DNA of 64,000 bases from Pectobacterium aroidearum (GCF_015689195.1 NZ_CP065044.1:2976001-3040000), one strand, 5' to 3'. Positions 48,351 through 58,615 are shown, numbered from the stretch's first letter. The notes: generated by a model from the sequence alone, not told the origin. Numbers and translations: made by a program.

Positions 48351-50408
48351 TTATCCCGGCTTACGCTGCGTCGGCACACCTAAGCGATGAAGATGTTCAA
48401 TAAACACCGATGGATTCTCCGCATCCTGTAGCAACCAAACACGATGTTTCGCTCTCGTCAATGCCACATACAGTAAGCGACGTTCTTCCGCATCGGGGAA
48501 ATCTTCAGGTTCAGGTAACAGCACGGCCTCAATCACGGACTCTCTAGCCGGCGCCGGGAAGCCGTCTCTCCCTTCATGCATACCCACAATGATGACGTAT
48601 TCCGCCTGCTGCCCTTTACTGGCATGTACAGTCATAAAATCAATGTGCAAATTCGGCCATTTGGTTGCGGCTTTATCCAAAATAGCAGGGCGTAAATGAT
48701 GGTAGCGAGCAAGCACGAGAATGCGCTCATCCGCTTTCACAAAGCCGCTCAGTTTATCCAAAAGTGGCTCAAGCTGATCCTGAGGCAGGATAGTCACCGC
48801 TTTTTTATCTCCTTTACTCAGGCTATTAAGCGGTTTCTTCAACTGATACGGGTTCTGCTGTATGAACGTATTGGCGATTTCACCAATGCGTTCATTAAAA
48901 CGATAGGTGGTATCCAGCGCACACTGCTCACCTACACCGAAATGCTGTTCAAATGCTGTCGTCAACGTCAGCTCTGCGCCGCTAAAACGGTAAATCGCCT
49001 GCCAGTCATCCCCTACGGCAAAAAGACAGGTACGGCTATTTTGACGACGCAGTGCTGCCAGCAGACTCGCACGCTGTGGCGAGATATCCTGAAATTCGTC
49101 AACCAGAATGTGCTTCCAAGGGCTAACAAAACGCCCCTTATCCAGAAGATTGACAGCCTGATGGATGAGGCCGGAGAAATCGACCGCATTTTCATCCTTA
49201 AGCGCTTTTTTCCAGGCTTTCAACAATGGTGCCATCAGGCGAACACGTTGCTGAAATTCTGTCCGAAGGGATTCTGGTGCCAGCTCAACCATATCGCTCT
49301 GGCTGCCGCCGTGCATACGCATCAACCCTAGCCAGCGCTCCAGTCGCCCGGCCAGCCGCCCCGCCAGCTTTGGGTCATTCCAAAAATCGCCTTCAGGAAT
49401 CTCCCATTCCAGCTCTTCTGTTAACCAACGCCTCCACCCGTTAGCCTGCGTTTTTTTCTCGGCACACTGCTGCTGCCAGTGAGAAATCAGCAGTTCCCGA
49501 CGCTGTTTCGCATCACTTTCCAACTGGCTTATCATCGGTGCCTTGCGACTCGCCTGCTGAATGATGTGCAAGGCCAAGGCGTGGAACGTCTTAGCCTGAA
49601 TTTCATCCATGTGGAGCCGTTCTTGAATGCGTTCGTTCATCTCTTCTGCCGCTTTACGACCAAACGCCAGTAGTAAAATCTGATCGGGCGCAGCTTCCTG
49701 CCGATGCATTAACCACGCCGCGCGGGCCACTAGCACGGATGTCTTCCCGCTGCCAGCACCCGCCAGCACCAGTACGCCCTCTTCGCCATTTATCACGGCT
49801 TTACTCTGCGACACGTTTAATGGCGAACTCTCCACCGTTTCAAAGAAAGGCTGTTCTGCCGCTAACGTGCGATCCATCCATCCCTGATTCACCGCAGTGC
49901 GCATCTCTTCGCCCTGTTCAAGCCAGCGCAAGCAGTCCCGGTAGTTATCACGGCAGTTGTCAAAGGTTTCAAGTCTGGGAACAGGCAAAGGCAGCGCTTC
50001 CAGAGAATCGCGGACGGCTTTCTGCAACGTTGACAGCGCCTGTCGGCTAAACCATTTATCCTGCTGCGTCAGTGTTTGAATGCTGTCCGTTTGGCGCTGT
50101 AAAACCTCCGCGCTAATCAGACTCATCTCCTCACTCCAGTCAAGCCAGGATTTAAGCAGATGGCGGTAAAAAGCCTGTGTTTCCTGCCACTCAGTGCCGT
50201 GCAAGCGCACCACTTTCCCGGCAGGCAGCTCAAATTCCAGTTCTCCCCACACCAGGCCTCTTTTACAGTGAATACCCAGCAGTTGATTAAAGGGAATCAG
50301 GTATTGATGTTTATCGCCACTCACTTCGACACCGGCATTCAATAACCGCACCCGATTGTAAGGATGCTGGGCCAGATGTTTACCTAACGAGGTAGATTTC
50401 AGTTCCAT
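48351..50408 (-). CDS. helD: DNA helicase IV (HelD)
   Basis: 685-residue UvrD/Rep-type superfamily 1 helicase. Walker A GAGSGKTSVLVARAAWL near residue 220, DEFQDIS (motif II), AVGDDWQAIYRFSGAE (motif III), TVHASKGQQAEYVI (motif V) and LYVALTRAKHRVWL (motif VI). The N-terminal domain is specific to helicase IV. Acts in recombination repair. Its start is 198 bases from yccF, divergent. Confidence 0.97.
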   Translation of the reverse strand: MELKSTSLGKHLAQHPYNRVRLLNAGVEVSGDKHQYLIPFNQLLGIHCKRGLVWGELEFELPAGKVVRLHGTEWQETQAFYRHLLKSWLDWSEEMSLISAEVLQRQTDSIQTLTQQDKWFSRQALSTLQKAVRDSLEALPLPVPRLETFDNCRDNYRDCLRWLEQGEEMRTAVNQGWMDRTLAAEQPFFETVESSPLNVSQSKAVINGEEGVLVLAGAGSGKTSVLVARAAWLMHRQEAAPDQILLLAFGRKAAEEMNERIQERLHMDEIQAKTFHALALHIIQQASRKAPMISQLESDAKQRRELLISHWQQQCAEKKTQANGWRRWLTEELEWEIPEGDFWNDPKLAGRLAGRLERWLGLMRMHGGSQSDMVELAPESLRTEFQQRVRLMAPLLKAWKKALKDENAVDFSGLIHQAVNLLDKGRFVSPWKHILVDEFQDISPQRASLLAALRRQNSRTCLFAVGDDWQAIYRFSGAELTLTTAFEQHFGVGEQCALDTTYRFNERIGEIANTFIQQNPYQLKKPLNSLSKGDKKAVTILPQDQLEPLLDKLSGFVKADERILVLARYHHLRPAILDKAATKWPNLHIDFMTVHASKGQQAEYVIIVGMHEGRDGFPAPARESVIEAVLLPEPEDFPDAEERRLLYVALTRAKHRVWLLQDAENPSVFIEHLHRLGVPTQRKPG

Positions 50409-50605
50409 GATGTTCGCGCCATGACTATGTGAGAGGTTATTCGTCCATACTTTGTCGTTTATCTGTTCCTAGTTTACCCGTTATCGGACTTCACGCTCTA
50501 GCCTTAAAAACAGGTTAGGATATCCTGATGCTTAATGTGATAATTCTTTTACCATCAGCAAGTTTGGTTACTTTATCGGGTTACCTTACAAGTACAGGAG
50601 AGACT

Positions 50606-51052
50606 ATGCGTACTGTGTTGAATATCCTTAATTTCGTATTAGGTGGTTTTTTCACCACACTGGCCTGGCTTCTGGCGACTGTCGTCAGCGTGCTGCTGAT
50701 TTTTACCTTACCGCTAACACGCTCATGTTGGGAAATCACCAAGCTGTCGCTCTTCCCTTATGGCAATGAAGCCATCCATGTTGATGAACTACGCCCGGAT
50801 GAAAAGAGCACGATTCTCAATGCAGGCGGTTCTCTGCTGAATATCTTCTGGTTCATTTTCTTTGGCTGGTGGCTCTGCCTGTCGCACATCATTACCGGTA
50901 TCGCGCAGTGCATTACCATCATCGGCATTCCTGTTGGCATCGCTAACTTTAAAATTGCTGCCATCGCGCTGTGGCCAGTAGGGCGTCGCGTGGTTTCCGT
51001 CGAACTTGCACAGGCTGCGCGGGAAAACAATGCCCGCCGCCACTTTCGCTAA
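50606..51052 (+). CDS. yccF: YccF, small inner-membrane protein
   Basis: 148 residues, near-identical to E. coli YccF: MRTVLNILNFVLGGFFTTLAW, LPLTRSCWEITKLSLFPYGNE and GIPVGIANFKIAAIALWPVG. About four membrane segments. Function unknown; linked to yccS by conserved order. ATG 50606 with AGGAG five bases upstream; the longer in-frame form is not supported. Confidence 0.95.
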   Translation: MRTVLNILNFVLGGFFTTLAWLLATVVSVLLIFTLPLTRSCWEITKLSLFPYGNEAIHVDELRPDEKSTILNAGGSLLNIFWFIFFGWWLCLSHIITGIAQCITIIGIPVGIANFKIAAIALWPVGRRVVSVELAQAARENNARRHFR

Positions 51053-51072
51053 CGGCATCTAAGGATATTACG

Positions 51073-53208
51073 TTGCTCACCTTTGCCCCAGGAATTCGTC
51101 GCTATGTGTACAACAGCAGTTGGCTGTACACCATTCGTATCCTCATTGCGCTCAGCGGTGCAGCGGCAGTTCCCTGGTGGCTAGGTCAGCCAACATCAAC
51201 CATTCCGGTCACACTTGGCGTCGTCGCGGCTGCCCTCACTGACCTTGACGATCGCCTCACCGGACGTCTGCGTAATCTGTTCATTACGCTGGCCTGCTTT
51301 TTTGTCGCTTCCGTCTCGATCGAACTGCTTTTTCCCTATCCCTGGCTATTCGGGTTTGGTCTGGCTATATCGACCTGCGGCTTTATTCTGCTCGGCGCAT
51401 TAGGGCAGCGCTATGCGACTATCGCCTTCGGCGCACTGCTGATTGCGATTTACACCATGCTGGGAATCTCTCTTTACGACAACTGGTATCAGCAGCCCAT
51501 CATGCTGCTGATCGGGGCATCGTGGTACAACCTGCTTACGCTGTTCGGCCATCTGATATTCCCTATCCGCCCGTTACAGGACAACCTCGCACAGTGTTAT
51601 CAGCAGTTGGCCCGCTATCTGGATGCAAAAGCCAACCTATTCGATCCCGATATTGAAGAAGAAACCGACAAGCCCTTGATTGACGTCGCGATGGCAAACA
51701 GCCAGTTGGTCGCGATCCTCAACCAGACCAAATCCTCGCTGTTAACGCGTCTGCGTGGCGACCGCGGACAGCGCGGGACGCGTCAAACGCTGCACTACTA
51801 TTTTGTCGCTCAGGATATTCACGAACGGGCCAGCTCATCACACGTTTACTACCCACAACTACGCGAGAAACTGCGCTATAGCGACGTCTTATTTCGCTTT
51901 CAACGCCTGCTCAGCATGCAAGCCAAAGCCTGTCAGCAACTATCGCAATCCATTCTGCTACAGCAAAAATATCAGCATGACAGCCGCCTTGAACGGGCTT
52001 TCGTGCATCTCGAGTCCGCGATTACGCGCATCGCGGCCAACAACATGGCAGATGCTGCACAACTTAAGGCGCTCACATATTTATTAAATAATCTGCGCGC
52101 CATTGACGCCCAGTTGGCGACTATCGAATCCGAACAGGCCATCGAGCAAGAAAATAACCCGGAAAACACGCTGGCAGACGACAAAATAACGGGTTGGAGC
52201 GACATCCGCTTGCGTATTAGTCGCCACCTGACGCCCCAGTCAGCGCTGTTTCGTCATGCTATCCGCATGTCCGTACTCCTCTGTAGCGGCTACGCGTTGA
52301 TTCAGATAACGGGTTTGCAACACGGTTACTGGATCCTGCTGACCAGCCTGTTTGTTTGCCAGCCCAACTATAACGCCACCCGGCGACGGCTGACGTTGAG
52401 GATTATTGGCACATTGACCGGTATTTTACTCGGCTTGCCCATTTTGTATTTCGTCCCATCGCTGGAAGGGCAGCTCACGCTCATCGTCATTAGTGGCGTA
52501 CTGTTCTTCGCCTTTCGCAACGTGCAGTACGCGCACGCAACCATGTTTATTACGCTGCTTGTCCTGCTCTGTTTCAATCTATTGGGCGAGGGCTTTGAAG
52601 TCGCGGTGCCACGTATTATCGATACCTTGTTGGGGTGCGCCATCGCGTGGGCTGCGGTGAGCTTTATCTGGCCGGACTGGCGTTTTCGCGGTCTGCCCAC
52701 CGTTATCAATAAAACTCTGGACGCCAACTGCCGTTATCTTGATGCGATTATGGTGCAATATCATCAGGGGAAAGATAATAGCCTGCCTTATCGCATTGCC
52801 CGCCGAGATGCGCATAACTGTGATGCAGAGCTGGCATCTGTCGTGTCGAATATGTCTTCAGAACCTCACGCGACCAGAAATAAGCTGGACAGTGCATTTC
52901 GCTTCATGTGCCTGAATCATACGTTGTTAAGCTATATTTCAACGCTCGGCGCGCACCGTGGGAAAATTACCTCATCGGAAACGCTGCAATTGCTGGATGA
53001 TGCCGTGTGTCATGTTGATGACGCGCTACACTGTAGCGAAGAGGAAAGCTCACGCATCAATCAGGGATTGAAAACTATTACCGCCAGCATTCAATCCCTT
53101 TCGCCTGAGTCAGACAGTAAAGAATCATTGATTATTCAGCAAATCGGTCTGCTGCTCGACCTTCTGCCTGAACTCGTACAGCTAAAAAATGACATGATGA
53201 GACAGTGA
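51073..53208 (+). CDS. yccS: YccS, FUSC-family membrane transporter-like protein
   Basis: 711 residues with two groups of membrane helices (about 20-165 and 395-520) separated by a cytosolic region, the plan of aromatic-acid efflux (AaeB-like) FUSC proteins. LDDRLTGRLRNLFITL and LTSLFVCQPNYNATRRRLTLR are strong E. coli YccS matches. The start is TTG 51073 with AAGGATATTACG upstream; this removes a long overlap with yccF. Substrate unknown. Confidence 0.94.
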   Translation: MLTFAPGIRRYVYNSSWLYTIRILIALSGAAAVPWWLGQPTSTIPVTLGVVAAALTDLDDRLTGRLRNLFITLACFFVASVSIELLFPYPWLFGFGLAISTCGFILLGALGQRYATIAFGALLIAIYTMLGISLYDNWYQQPIMLLIGASWYNLLTLFGHLIFPIRPLQDNLAQCYQQLARYLDAKANLFDPDIEEETDKPLIDVAMANSQLVAILNQTKSSLLTRLRGDRGQRGTRQTLHYYFVAQDIHERASSSHVYYPQLREKLRYSDVLFRFQRLLSMQAKACQQLSQSILLQQKYQHDSRLERAFVHLESAITRIAANNMADAAQLKALTYLLNNLRAIDAQLATIESEQAIEQENNPENTLADDKITGWSDIRLRISRHLTPQSALFRHAIRMSVLLCSGYALIQITGLQHGYWILLTSLFVCQPNYNATRRRLTLRIIGTLTGILLGLPILYFVPSLEGQLTLIVISGVLFFAFRNVQYAHATMFITLLVLLCFNLLGEGFEVAVPRIIDTLLGCAIAWAAVSFIWPDWRFRGLPTVINKTLDANCRYLDAIMVQYHQGKDNSLPYRIARRDAHNCDAELASVVSNMSSEPHATRNKLDSAFRFMCLNHTLLSYISTLGAHRGKITSSETLQLLDDAVCHVDDALHCSEEESSRINQGLKTITASIQSLSPESDSKESLIIQQIGLLLDLLPELVQLKNDMMRQ

Positions 53209-53224
53209 GAATAAAGCTTATTTT

Positions 53225-53845
53225 TTAGTGCTTTGATCCTTTAGAGACAGCATTGTTTTTATACCACTCCAGCAGTTCGTTGCGGATACCGCGAGGGAGT
53301 GCCGCCTGATGCGTGCCACAAATGGCGCCAGCAAGCGCCAACAGCACGTTAACACTCAGATTAGCGCGAACCTTCCTCAACTCGAGATAGCTATTTTTAG
53401 CGCCATAATGCTGTAATTCATCCACATTCCTTATCCCCGCTTTCCACAGTAGTCGTTCAATATCGTGGTTAAGATTCGGGAGATCTTTTAAACGCCCGCT
53501 CGTACATTTGAGGACCTGATCATGCTGCGCGCCGGCCAACGCCAGTCGGGCAAAATATAATAGCGTTTGCGGTTCTTGCCATAATGCTTCATCGACAAGG
53601 AAGTAGTTCAGCGGTAACGGCATTCCGCGTTTGGTATAAATCAGATGAGGCATATCGCGCTGCTGAAAATATCTTTCATCTTTCTTACTGGCACGCAGAT
53701 AAAGCTCCCCTTCCGAGACCAGTCCAAAAATCGTTTTATTTGCTGCGATGCTGTAGCCACCAAATTGGGAACGTGAAGTGATGTCCCCCAAAGATGAAAA
53801 AGAATGCTGAGATTGCAAAATCCTTTTTTTGCATAATTGCTTCAT
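53225..53845 (-). CDS. sxy: Sxy (TfoX), competence regulator
   Basis: 206 residues. N-terminal TfoX domain (SRSQFGGYSIAANKTIFGLVSEGELYLRA) and C-terminal helix-hairpin domain (LKDLPNLNHDIERLLWKAGIRNVDELQHYGA). Sxy works with CRP at CRP-S sites to switch on DNA-uptake genes. The start is ATG 53845 with AAGGA eight bases upstream; ATG 53851 is a close alternative. It is divergent from sulA. Confidence 0.93.
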   Translation of the reverse strand: MKQLCKKRILQSQHSFSSLGDITSRSQFGGYSIAANKTIFGLVSEGELYLRASKKDERYFQQRDMPHLIYTKRGMPLPLNYFLVDEALWQEPQTLLYFARLALAGAQHDQVLKCTSGRLKDLPNLNHDIERLLWKAGIRNVDELQHYGAKNSYLELRKVRANLSVNVLLALAGAICGTHQAALPRGIRNELLEWYKNNAVSKGSKH

Positions 53846-53942
53846 TGCCATAATCCTTAGTATTGAAATGATCTCTTCCTGAACAATTAAAAATATCTGT
53901 AGCAGGAACAAATAATTAAACACAGCCCCGATGCGGCTTCAA

Positions 53943-53962
53943 ACAGTAAATGTGTTTACTGT
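53943..53962. promoter_or_regulatory. Perfect 20-bp palindromic operator candidate between sxy and sulA
   Basis: ACAGTAAA-TGTG-TTTACTGT: 8-bp arms and a 4-base centre, in the sxy promoter region. The arrangement is the reverse of a LexA box and does not match a consensus I know. Confidence 0.55.
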
Positions 53963-54030
53963 CTCTTGCATAAGGAATATGCGAAGCGCTTTCAAAAAAA
54001 TCAGGTTGATTTTCACGCACACAGCAGATA

Positions 54031-54046
54031 CTGTATACCCATACAG
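54031..54046 (+). promoter_or_regulatory. LexA box (SOS operator) of sulA
   Basis: CTGTATACCCATACAG matches CTGT-N8-ACAG exactly, 23 bases before the sulA ATG. Confidence 0.92.
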
Positions 54047-54069
54047 TAACACTATGGGTAGCACTCATT

Positions 54070-54576
54070 ATGCGTACGCAATCAATCAGCTCTCACAACG
54101 TTCAGTCGTCATCGTTTTCTGCAAATCAGCATGCTGCGGAAAGCTCGATCAGCGCGGGCGGAATTATCAGCGAAATCGTGTACAACGCCGATCAGCCCAT
54201 AGTCACACACCTGCTATTACCGCTTTTACAGCAGTTAGGTACACAATCTCGTTGGCTGCTATGGCTTTCTCCTCAGCAAAAATTGAGCCGCCCCTGGGTA
54301 CAGCAATCTGGGTTACCGCTGGATAAAATGGTACAACTCCACCATATCAATCCGTTGTTCACGGTTGATGCAATGGAGAGAGCGTTGCTGACAGGAAATT
54401 ACAGCGCGGTGTTGTGCTGGTTACCGCACGAATTAACGGAAGAAGAGAAAGTTCGGCTACGGCACGCAGCCCAGGCAGGAAATACGTACGGCTTTATTAT
54501 GCGGCCAGAAAGCACTGGCGGTGACGCCTATAGACTATTTCCCAGCCTTAAAATTCATTCGACATTGTATCATTAA
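54070..54576 (+). CDS. sulA: SulA, SOS cell-division inhibitor
   Basis: 168 residues; binds FtsZ and halts division during DNA damage and is degraded by Lon. Conserved core [28 protein letters not shown] and [26 protein letters not shown], with the Lon-recognised hydrophobic C-terminal end [10 protein letters not shown] (E. coli ends in HisTyr-like sequence as well). Strong LexA box upstream. Confidence 0.96.
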   Translation: MRTQSISSHNVQSSSFSANQHAAESSISAGGIISEIVYNADQPIVTHLLLPLLQQLGTQSRWLLWLSPQQKLSRPWVQQSGLPLDKMVQLHHINPLFTVDAMERALLTGNYSAVLCWLPHELTEEEKVRLRHAAQAGNTYGFIMRPESTGGDAYRLFPSLKIHSTLYH

Positions 54577-54625
54577 GTAAATTAAGAATTTTCTCAGCTC
54601 TATCTGGTTATGTACTGTACAGATC

Positions 54626-54656
54626 GCCGCAGAGCGGTATTCTGCGGGCTTTTGGC
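54626..54656 (+). terminator. Probable sulA terminator
   Basis: CCGCAGA and TCTGCGG pair around GCGGTAT and are followed by GCTTTTGG. Confidence 0.7.
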
Positions 54657-54938
54657 GTGTATTTAGCACAGCTAAAAGGCGTAAGATCTGTCAAAAGCAT
54701 CTACTATTTGTTAGCAAGTATGTATGAATCGTGCGGTTTTCTTATGACGCAAATCACATCATACTTGTAACTTTCTCATCACGTTGTAGACTTTAACTCG
54801 CTGGAGTTGCTCTTTTATAACGTCAGTTGACTGACAGTAAGTCATAAATAAGGGCAAAGTCTCCAACCAAAGGATTTTAACCAAAGGTTTATTAGCCCAT
54901 CAGGTTAATTACCGATTTGGATGATAATGAGGCGTAAA
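54657..54938 (+). promoter_or_regulatory. ompA promoter and long leader
   Basis: 282 gene-free bases. The E. coli ompA leader is a known mRNA stabiliser and small-RNA (MicA) target. Here the ribosome site GAGGCG is placed as in E. coli (GATGATAAtGAGGCG). A direct repeat AACCAAAGG occurs at 54865 and 54879. Confidence 0.65.
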
Positions 54939-56024
54939 ATGAAAAAAACAGCTATCGCAGTTGCAGTGGCACTGGCTAGCTTCGCGACTATCGCGCAAGC
55001 AGCTCCTAAAGACAATACCTGGTACACCGGTGGTAAACTGGGTGTGTCTCAATTCCACGATACTGGTTTCTACGGAAATGGTTACACCGGTGTCAACAAC
55101 AACCCAATCAAAAGCAAGTTAGGCGCTGGTGCATTTCTTGGTTATCAAGCCAACCCGTACCTAGGTTTTGAACTGGGCTACGACTGGCTGGGCCGCATGA
55201 AGTATGCAGGTTCTACTTCTAACGCAGCAGACAGCGCGAGCTTGAAAGCACAGGGCATCCAACTGGCTGCTAAACTGAGCTACCCAGTGCTGCCAGATCT
55301 GGACGTTTATACTCGTCTGGGTGGTATGGTATGGAGCGTTGACACTCACGCTGACAGAAGCGGCAACCACCTCAACAACGACGACACTGGCGTTTCTCCG
55401 CTGGCTGCGATCGGTGTTGAATACGCTATCGACAAAAACTGGGCTACTCGTGTTGACTACCAGTGGGTAAGCAACATTGGTGATGCTGGTACCGTTGGTG
55501 CCCGTCCAGACAACATGCTGATGAGCGTTGGCCTGTCTTACCGTTTCGGCCAAGATGACCGTGTAGCTCCAGTTGTTGCTCCGGCGCCAGCTCCAGCTCC
55601 GGCTCCAGTTGTTGAAACCAAGCGTTTCACGCTGAAATCTGACGTCCTGTTCAACTTCAACAAAGCAACGCTGAAAGCAGAAGGCCAGCAATCACTGGAT
55701 CAACTGTACACTCAGCTGAGCTCTCTGGATCCAAAAGATGGTTCCGTTGTTGTTCTGGGCTTCACTGACCGTTTAGGTTCAGAGCAATACAACCAAGGCC
55801 TGTCTGAAAAACGTGCACAGAGCGTCGTTGATTACCTCGTTTCTAAAGGTATCCCTGCGAACAAAGTCTCTGCTCGTGGCCTGGGCAAATCTCAACCTGT
55901 TACCGGTTCTACCTGTGACAACGTGAAACCTCGTGCTGCGCTGATCGACTGCCTGGCACCGGATCGTCGCGTAGAGATCGAAGTTAAAGGCATCAAAGAC
56001 GTTGTAACTCAGCCTCAGGCTTAA
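54939..56024 (+). CDS. ompA: Outer membrane protein A
   Basis: 361 residues: signal peptide of 21 (ending AQA), an eight-strand beta barrel (about 22-195) with four variable surface loops, the hinge with APAPAPAP, and a periplasmic OmpA-C domain binding peptidoglycan ([37 protein letters not shown]) with a disulfide pair (about Cys 310 and 322: TCDNVKP, LIDCLAP). Start ATG 54939 fits; the track's longer form adds leader residues. Abundant structural porin and phage receptor. Confidence 0.98.
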   Translation: MKKTAIAVAVALASFATIAQAAPKDNTWYTGGKLGVSQFHDTGFYGNGYTGVNNNPIKSKLGAGAFLGYQANPYLGFELGYDWLGRMKYAGSTSNAADSASLKAQGIQLAAKLSYPVLPDLDVYTRLGGMVWSVDTHADRSGNHLNNDDTGVSPLAAIGVEYAIDKNWATRVDYQWVSNIGDAGTVGARPDNMLMSVGLSYRFGQDDRVAPVVAPAPAPAPAPVVETKRFTLKSDVLFNFNKATLKAEGQQSLDQLYTQLSSLDPKDGSVVVLGFTDRLGSEQYNQGLSEKRAQSVVDYLVSKGIPANKVSARGLGKSQPVTGSTCDNVKPRAALIDCLAPDRRVEIEVKGIKDVVTQPQA

Positions 56025-56033
56025 GTTATTAAC

Positions 56034-56067
56034 GAAAAAAAACCTCGCTCCGGCGAGGTTTTTTTTA
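56034..56067 (+). terminator. ompA terminator
   Basis: AACCTCGC-TCC-GGCGAGGTT with long A and T runs, 10 bases after the stop. Confidence 0.95.
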
Positions 56068-56175
56068 TGGCAAACATACTTGTCCGTCACCCTGCTGGCC
56101 GTTGCTGCGCAACGTTGAAAAACGCTCCCTGCGTTTTTATGCCTGTTTATCGGCAAGATAAAGATAACTGGCCGA

Positions 56176-56634
56176 TCACATCTCGTCGTTATTCAGAATG
56201 GCTTTAAGATCCTGCTTGAACAACGACATCTGGCTGGCATATTTTTCTTTATGCTCGGCATCTTCAATTAACTGTACAATCGTTTCTGACAAGGTCACTC
56301 CGCGTCTCTGAGCCAGAGCCGCAAGGCGCTGCCAGACCAAATATTCCAGATCGATTGATTTCTTGCGCGTATGTTGGTGCTCTGCATTGAAATGACGTTT
56401 ACGCCGTGCCCGGATCGTCTGCTTCATCCGATTTTCTAAGGTCGGGTTCATACATTGCGCAATCCACTCCAGCACTTTCACTGGCTGGTTTTCCATTTTA
56501 AGCAATGCCTGTACCGCCTCATCCGCAGCACTCTGCTCCAGGAAGCGCGTAATCTCTTCACCCTCCCGGTGTTTTTTCACCAGGTACTTCCATTTCCATC
56601 CGCACTCAAGATTTTCTAGTTGTTGATATTTCAT
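56176..56634 (-). CDS. matP: MatP, organiser of the Ter macrodomain
   Basis: 152 residues. Binds matS sites in the terminus region and links to the divisome. Start [26 protein letters not shown], a four-helix N-terminal domain, ribbon-helix-helix ([35 protein letters not shown]) and C-terminal coiled coil ([16 protein letters not shown]). Divergent from ycbZ, as in E. coli. No matS site (GTGACRNYGTCAC) was noticed in this window by eye. Confidence 0.96.
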   Translation of the reverse strand: MKYQQLENLECGWKWKYLVKKHREGEEITRFLEQSAADEAVQALLKMENQPVKVLEWIAQCMNPTLENRMKQTIRARRKRHFNAEHQHTRKKSIDLEYLVWQRLAALAQRRGVTLSETIVQLIEDAEHKEKYASQMSLFKQDLKAILNNDEM

Positions 56635-56852
56635 ATTAAATTCTTCAGTGACCGCGTAACGTTACTTTCAGCATAACAGTTTTCCCTGATTTTGACCCCT
56701 TTCTGGCGGTTTTTTGGCGGCTTTTAAGACAATCAGCCAAGCACCGTCCCGCTTCAACATGTTAAAGATGACGGAGAGATGACTCTCCTTATGCGCACTC
56801 GTCATTATTCTTGTATAATCACGCTTTTCCTTTAGACGATTACATTGATACT

Positions 56853-58580
56853 TTGACCAGTAACCGACTCTCATGGCAGCATTTACTGCCCAATAATACG
56901 CCTTATCAAACGCTATTCACTCAGGCAGCTCAGCTTGCTCCTGCTGAATTCTCCGCTATTCAGTCGCGTCTGGCAGACAGTCTGACGCTCTTTTGCCACC
57001 CTCGCTCTCCTTCTCGCTTTATGCTGTTGAAAGCGCAAGAGAACGATGAATATATGGCATTGATCGCCCGTGCGTTAAGCGCAATCAGGCCAGACTCCGG
57101 GGCGATACATGGCAGTAAATATATCATTGAGGGTCGTCATATCCGGGTCGAGCCAGCCACACAGCCTGCAGATAATTTTGCCGCACAGCAGTCCTGTGGC
57201 TATCAGGAATGGATCGAACCTGAACAGCTCTTCGGCTGCGTGCGCAGTTTTCACGACGAAATTACGCTACATCCAGGACTGATTCATCAGGTTAATGGCG
57301 GTACGCTGATCCTGTCGGCCAGAGCGCTATTGGCTCAGCCTTTAATGTGGCTGCGTCTGAAGCAGATTATGGCAGAAGGAATCTATCGTTGGCTCTCACC
57401 AGACGAGCGCAAGCCTCTGCCCGTGGACGTGCCACCGATGCCGCTTGATATCCGCTTGATTATTCTTGGCGACCGAGAAAGTCTGGCTGATATTCATGAT
57501 ATGGAGCCGGAATTAGGCGAGCACGCCATTTACGGTGAATTTGAAGCGCAATTGCAGTTGATTGAAACGGATGACATGGCGCGCTGGTGTGCCTACATCA
57601 ATGCATTATGTAGCGAGAATCAACTACCGCTGCTGGATGCCGATGCCTGGCCAGCCTTAGTCAATGTCGCAGTACGCTACAGCGGCGATCAGGGCAATTT
57701 ACCACTGTGCCCACGGTGGTTAACCAGCCAGTTAAAATATGCCTCGCTGTATGCCAGAGATGGCCAGATTACGGAACAGGCGCTGGTTGACGCCGTTGCC
57801 GCTCGCCAATGGCGTGAAGGCTACCTTCGTGAACGTATGCAGGATGAAATAGAATTAGGTCAAATCCTGATCGAAACGGAAGGTGAAGTCGTCGGTCAGG
57901 TTAACGGCCTGTCCGTACTCGAATTCCCTGGCTACCCTGTTGCTTTTGGCGAGCCGGCACGCATCAGCTGCGTCGTTCACGCTGGCGACGGTGAATTTAC
58001 CGACGTCGAGCGCAAAGCCGAACTGGCGGGCAATTTACACGCCAAAGGCATGATGATCATGCAGGCGTTCCTGATTACGGAGTTAGAGCTTGATCAACAG
58101 CTTCCCTTCTCCGCTTCCATGGTCTTCGAGCAATCATACAGTGAAGTTGACGGTGACAGTGCCTCTTTGGCAGAGCTGTGTGCGTTAGTCAGCGCCCTCT
58201 CCTTACGGCCAATCAATCAGCAGTTCGCCGTAACCGGCTCCGTCGATCAGTTTGGTCGCGTACAGCCAATTGGTGGCGTGAATGAAAAAATCGAAGGTTT
58301 CTTTGAGGTCTGCCAGCGTCGCGGATTGACGGGAACGCAGGGCGTGATTTTACCTGTGGCTAACCTGCGCCATCTCTGTTTACAGGACGATGTCGTTGAA
58401 GCCGTACGCGAAGGGAAATTCCATTTGTTCCCGGTAGAAACGGCGCCAGAAGCGTTATCATTATTGACTAATTTCGCTTATGACGATGAACAGCAGCCCA
58501 ATCTGCTGAGCACGATTCGTGAGCGAATTGGACAACTTACACCGCAGGAGCGTAGACGCTTCCCTTGGTTTTTCCGTTAA
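56853..58580 (+). CDS. ycbZ: YcbZ (LonH), Lon-type peptidase family protein
   Basis: 575 residues. The N-terminal ~350 residues are an AAA-related domain lacking an obvious Walker A motif (LFGCVRSFHDEITLHPGLIHQVNGGTLILS resembles the sensor part), followed by a Lon-type Ser-Lys protease domain: nucleophile Ser in VDGDSASLAELCAL, Lys in GGVNEKIEGFF. The start is a TTG at 56853 (LTSNRLSWQHLLPN, alignment with E. coli MTITKLAW) with no clear ribosome site, so the exact start is uncertain; upstream TATAAT at 56814 is probably the -10 box. Upstream of fabA, as in E. coli. Confidence 0.9.
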   Translation: MTSNRLSWQHLLPNNTPYQTLFTQAAQLAPAEFSAIQSRLADSLTLFCHPRSPSRFMLLKAQENDEYMALIARALSAIRPDSGAIHGSKYIIEGRHIRVEPATQPADNFAAQQSCGYQEWIEPEQLFGCVRSFHDEITLHPGLIHQVNGGTLILSARALLAQPLMWLRLKQIMAEGIYRWLSPDERKPLPVDVPPMPLDIRLIILGDRESLADIHDMEPELGEHAIYGEFEAQLQLIETDDMARWCAYINALCSENQLPLLDADAWPALVNVAVRYSGDQGNLPLCPRWLTSQLKYASLYARDGQITEQALVDAVAARQWREGYLRERMQDEIELGQILIETEGEVVGQVNGLSVLEFPGYPVAFGEPARISCVVHAGDGEFTDVERKAELAGNLHAKGMMIMQAFLITELELDQQLPFSASMVFEQSYSEVDGDSASLAELCALVSALSLRPINQQFAVTGSVDQFGRVQPIGGVNEKIEGFFEVCQRRGLTGTQGVILPVANLRHLCLQDDVVEAVREGKFHLFPVETAPEALSLLTNFAYDDEQQPNLLSTIRERIGQLTPQERRRFPWFFR

Positions 58581-58583
58581 ACC

Positions 58584-58600
58584 AACTGGTTCAACCAGAC
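58584..58600 (+). promoter_or_regulatory. Candidate FadR operator of fabA
   Basis: AACTGGTTCAACCAGAC matches the FadR consensus ANCTGGTCNGACCAGNT at 14 of 17 positions. It begins four bases after the ycbZ stop. FadR activates fabA when fatty acids are absent. Confidence 0.55.
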
Positions 58601-58615
58601 GCAACAGACTTGCCC

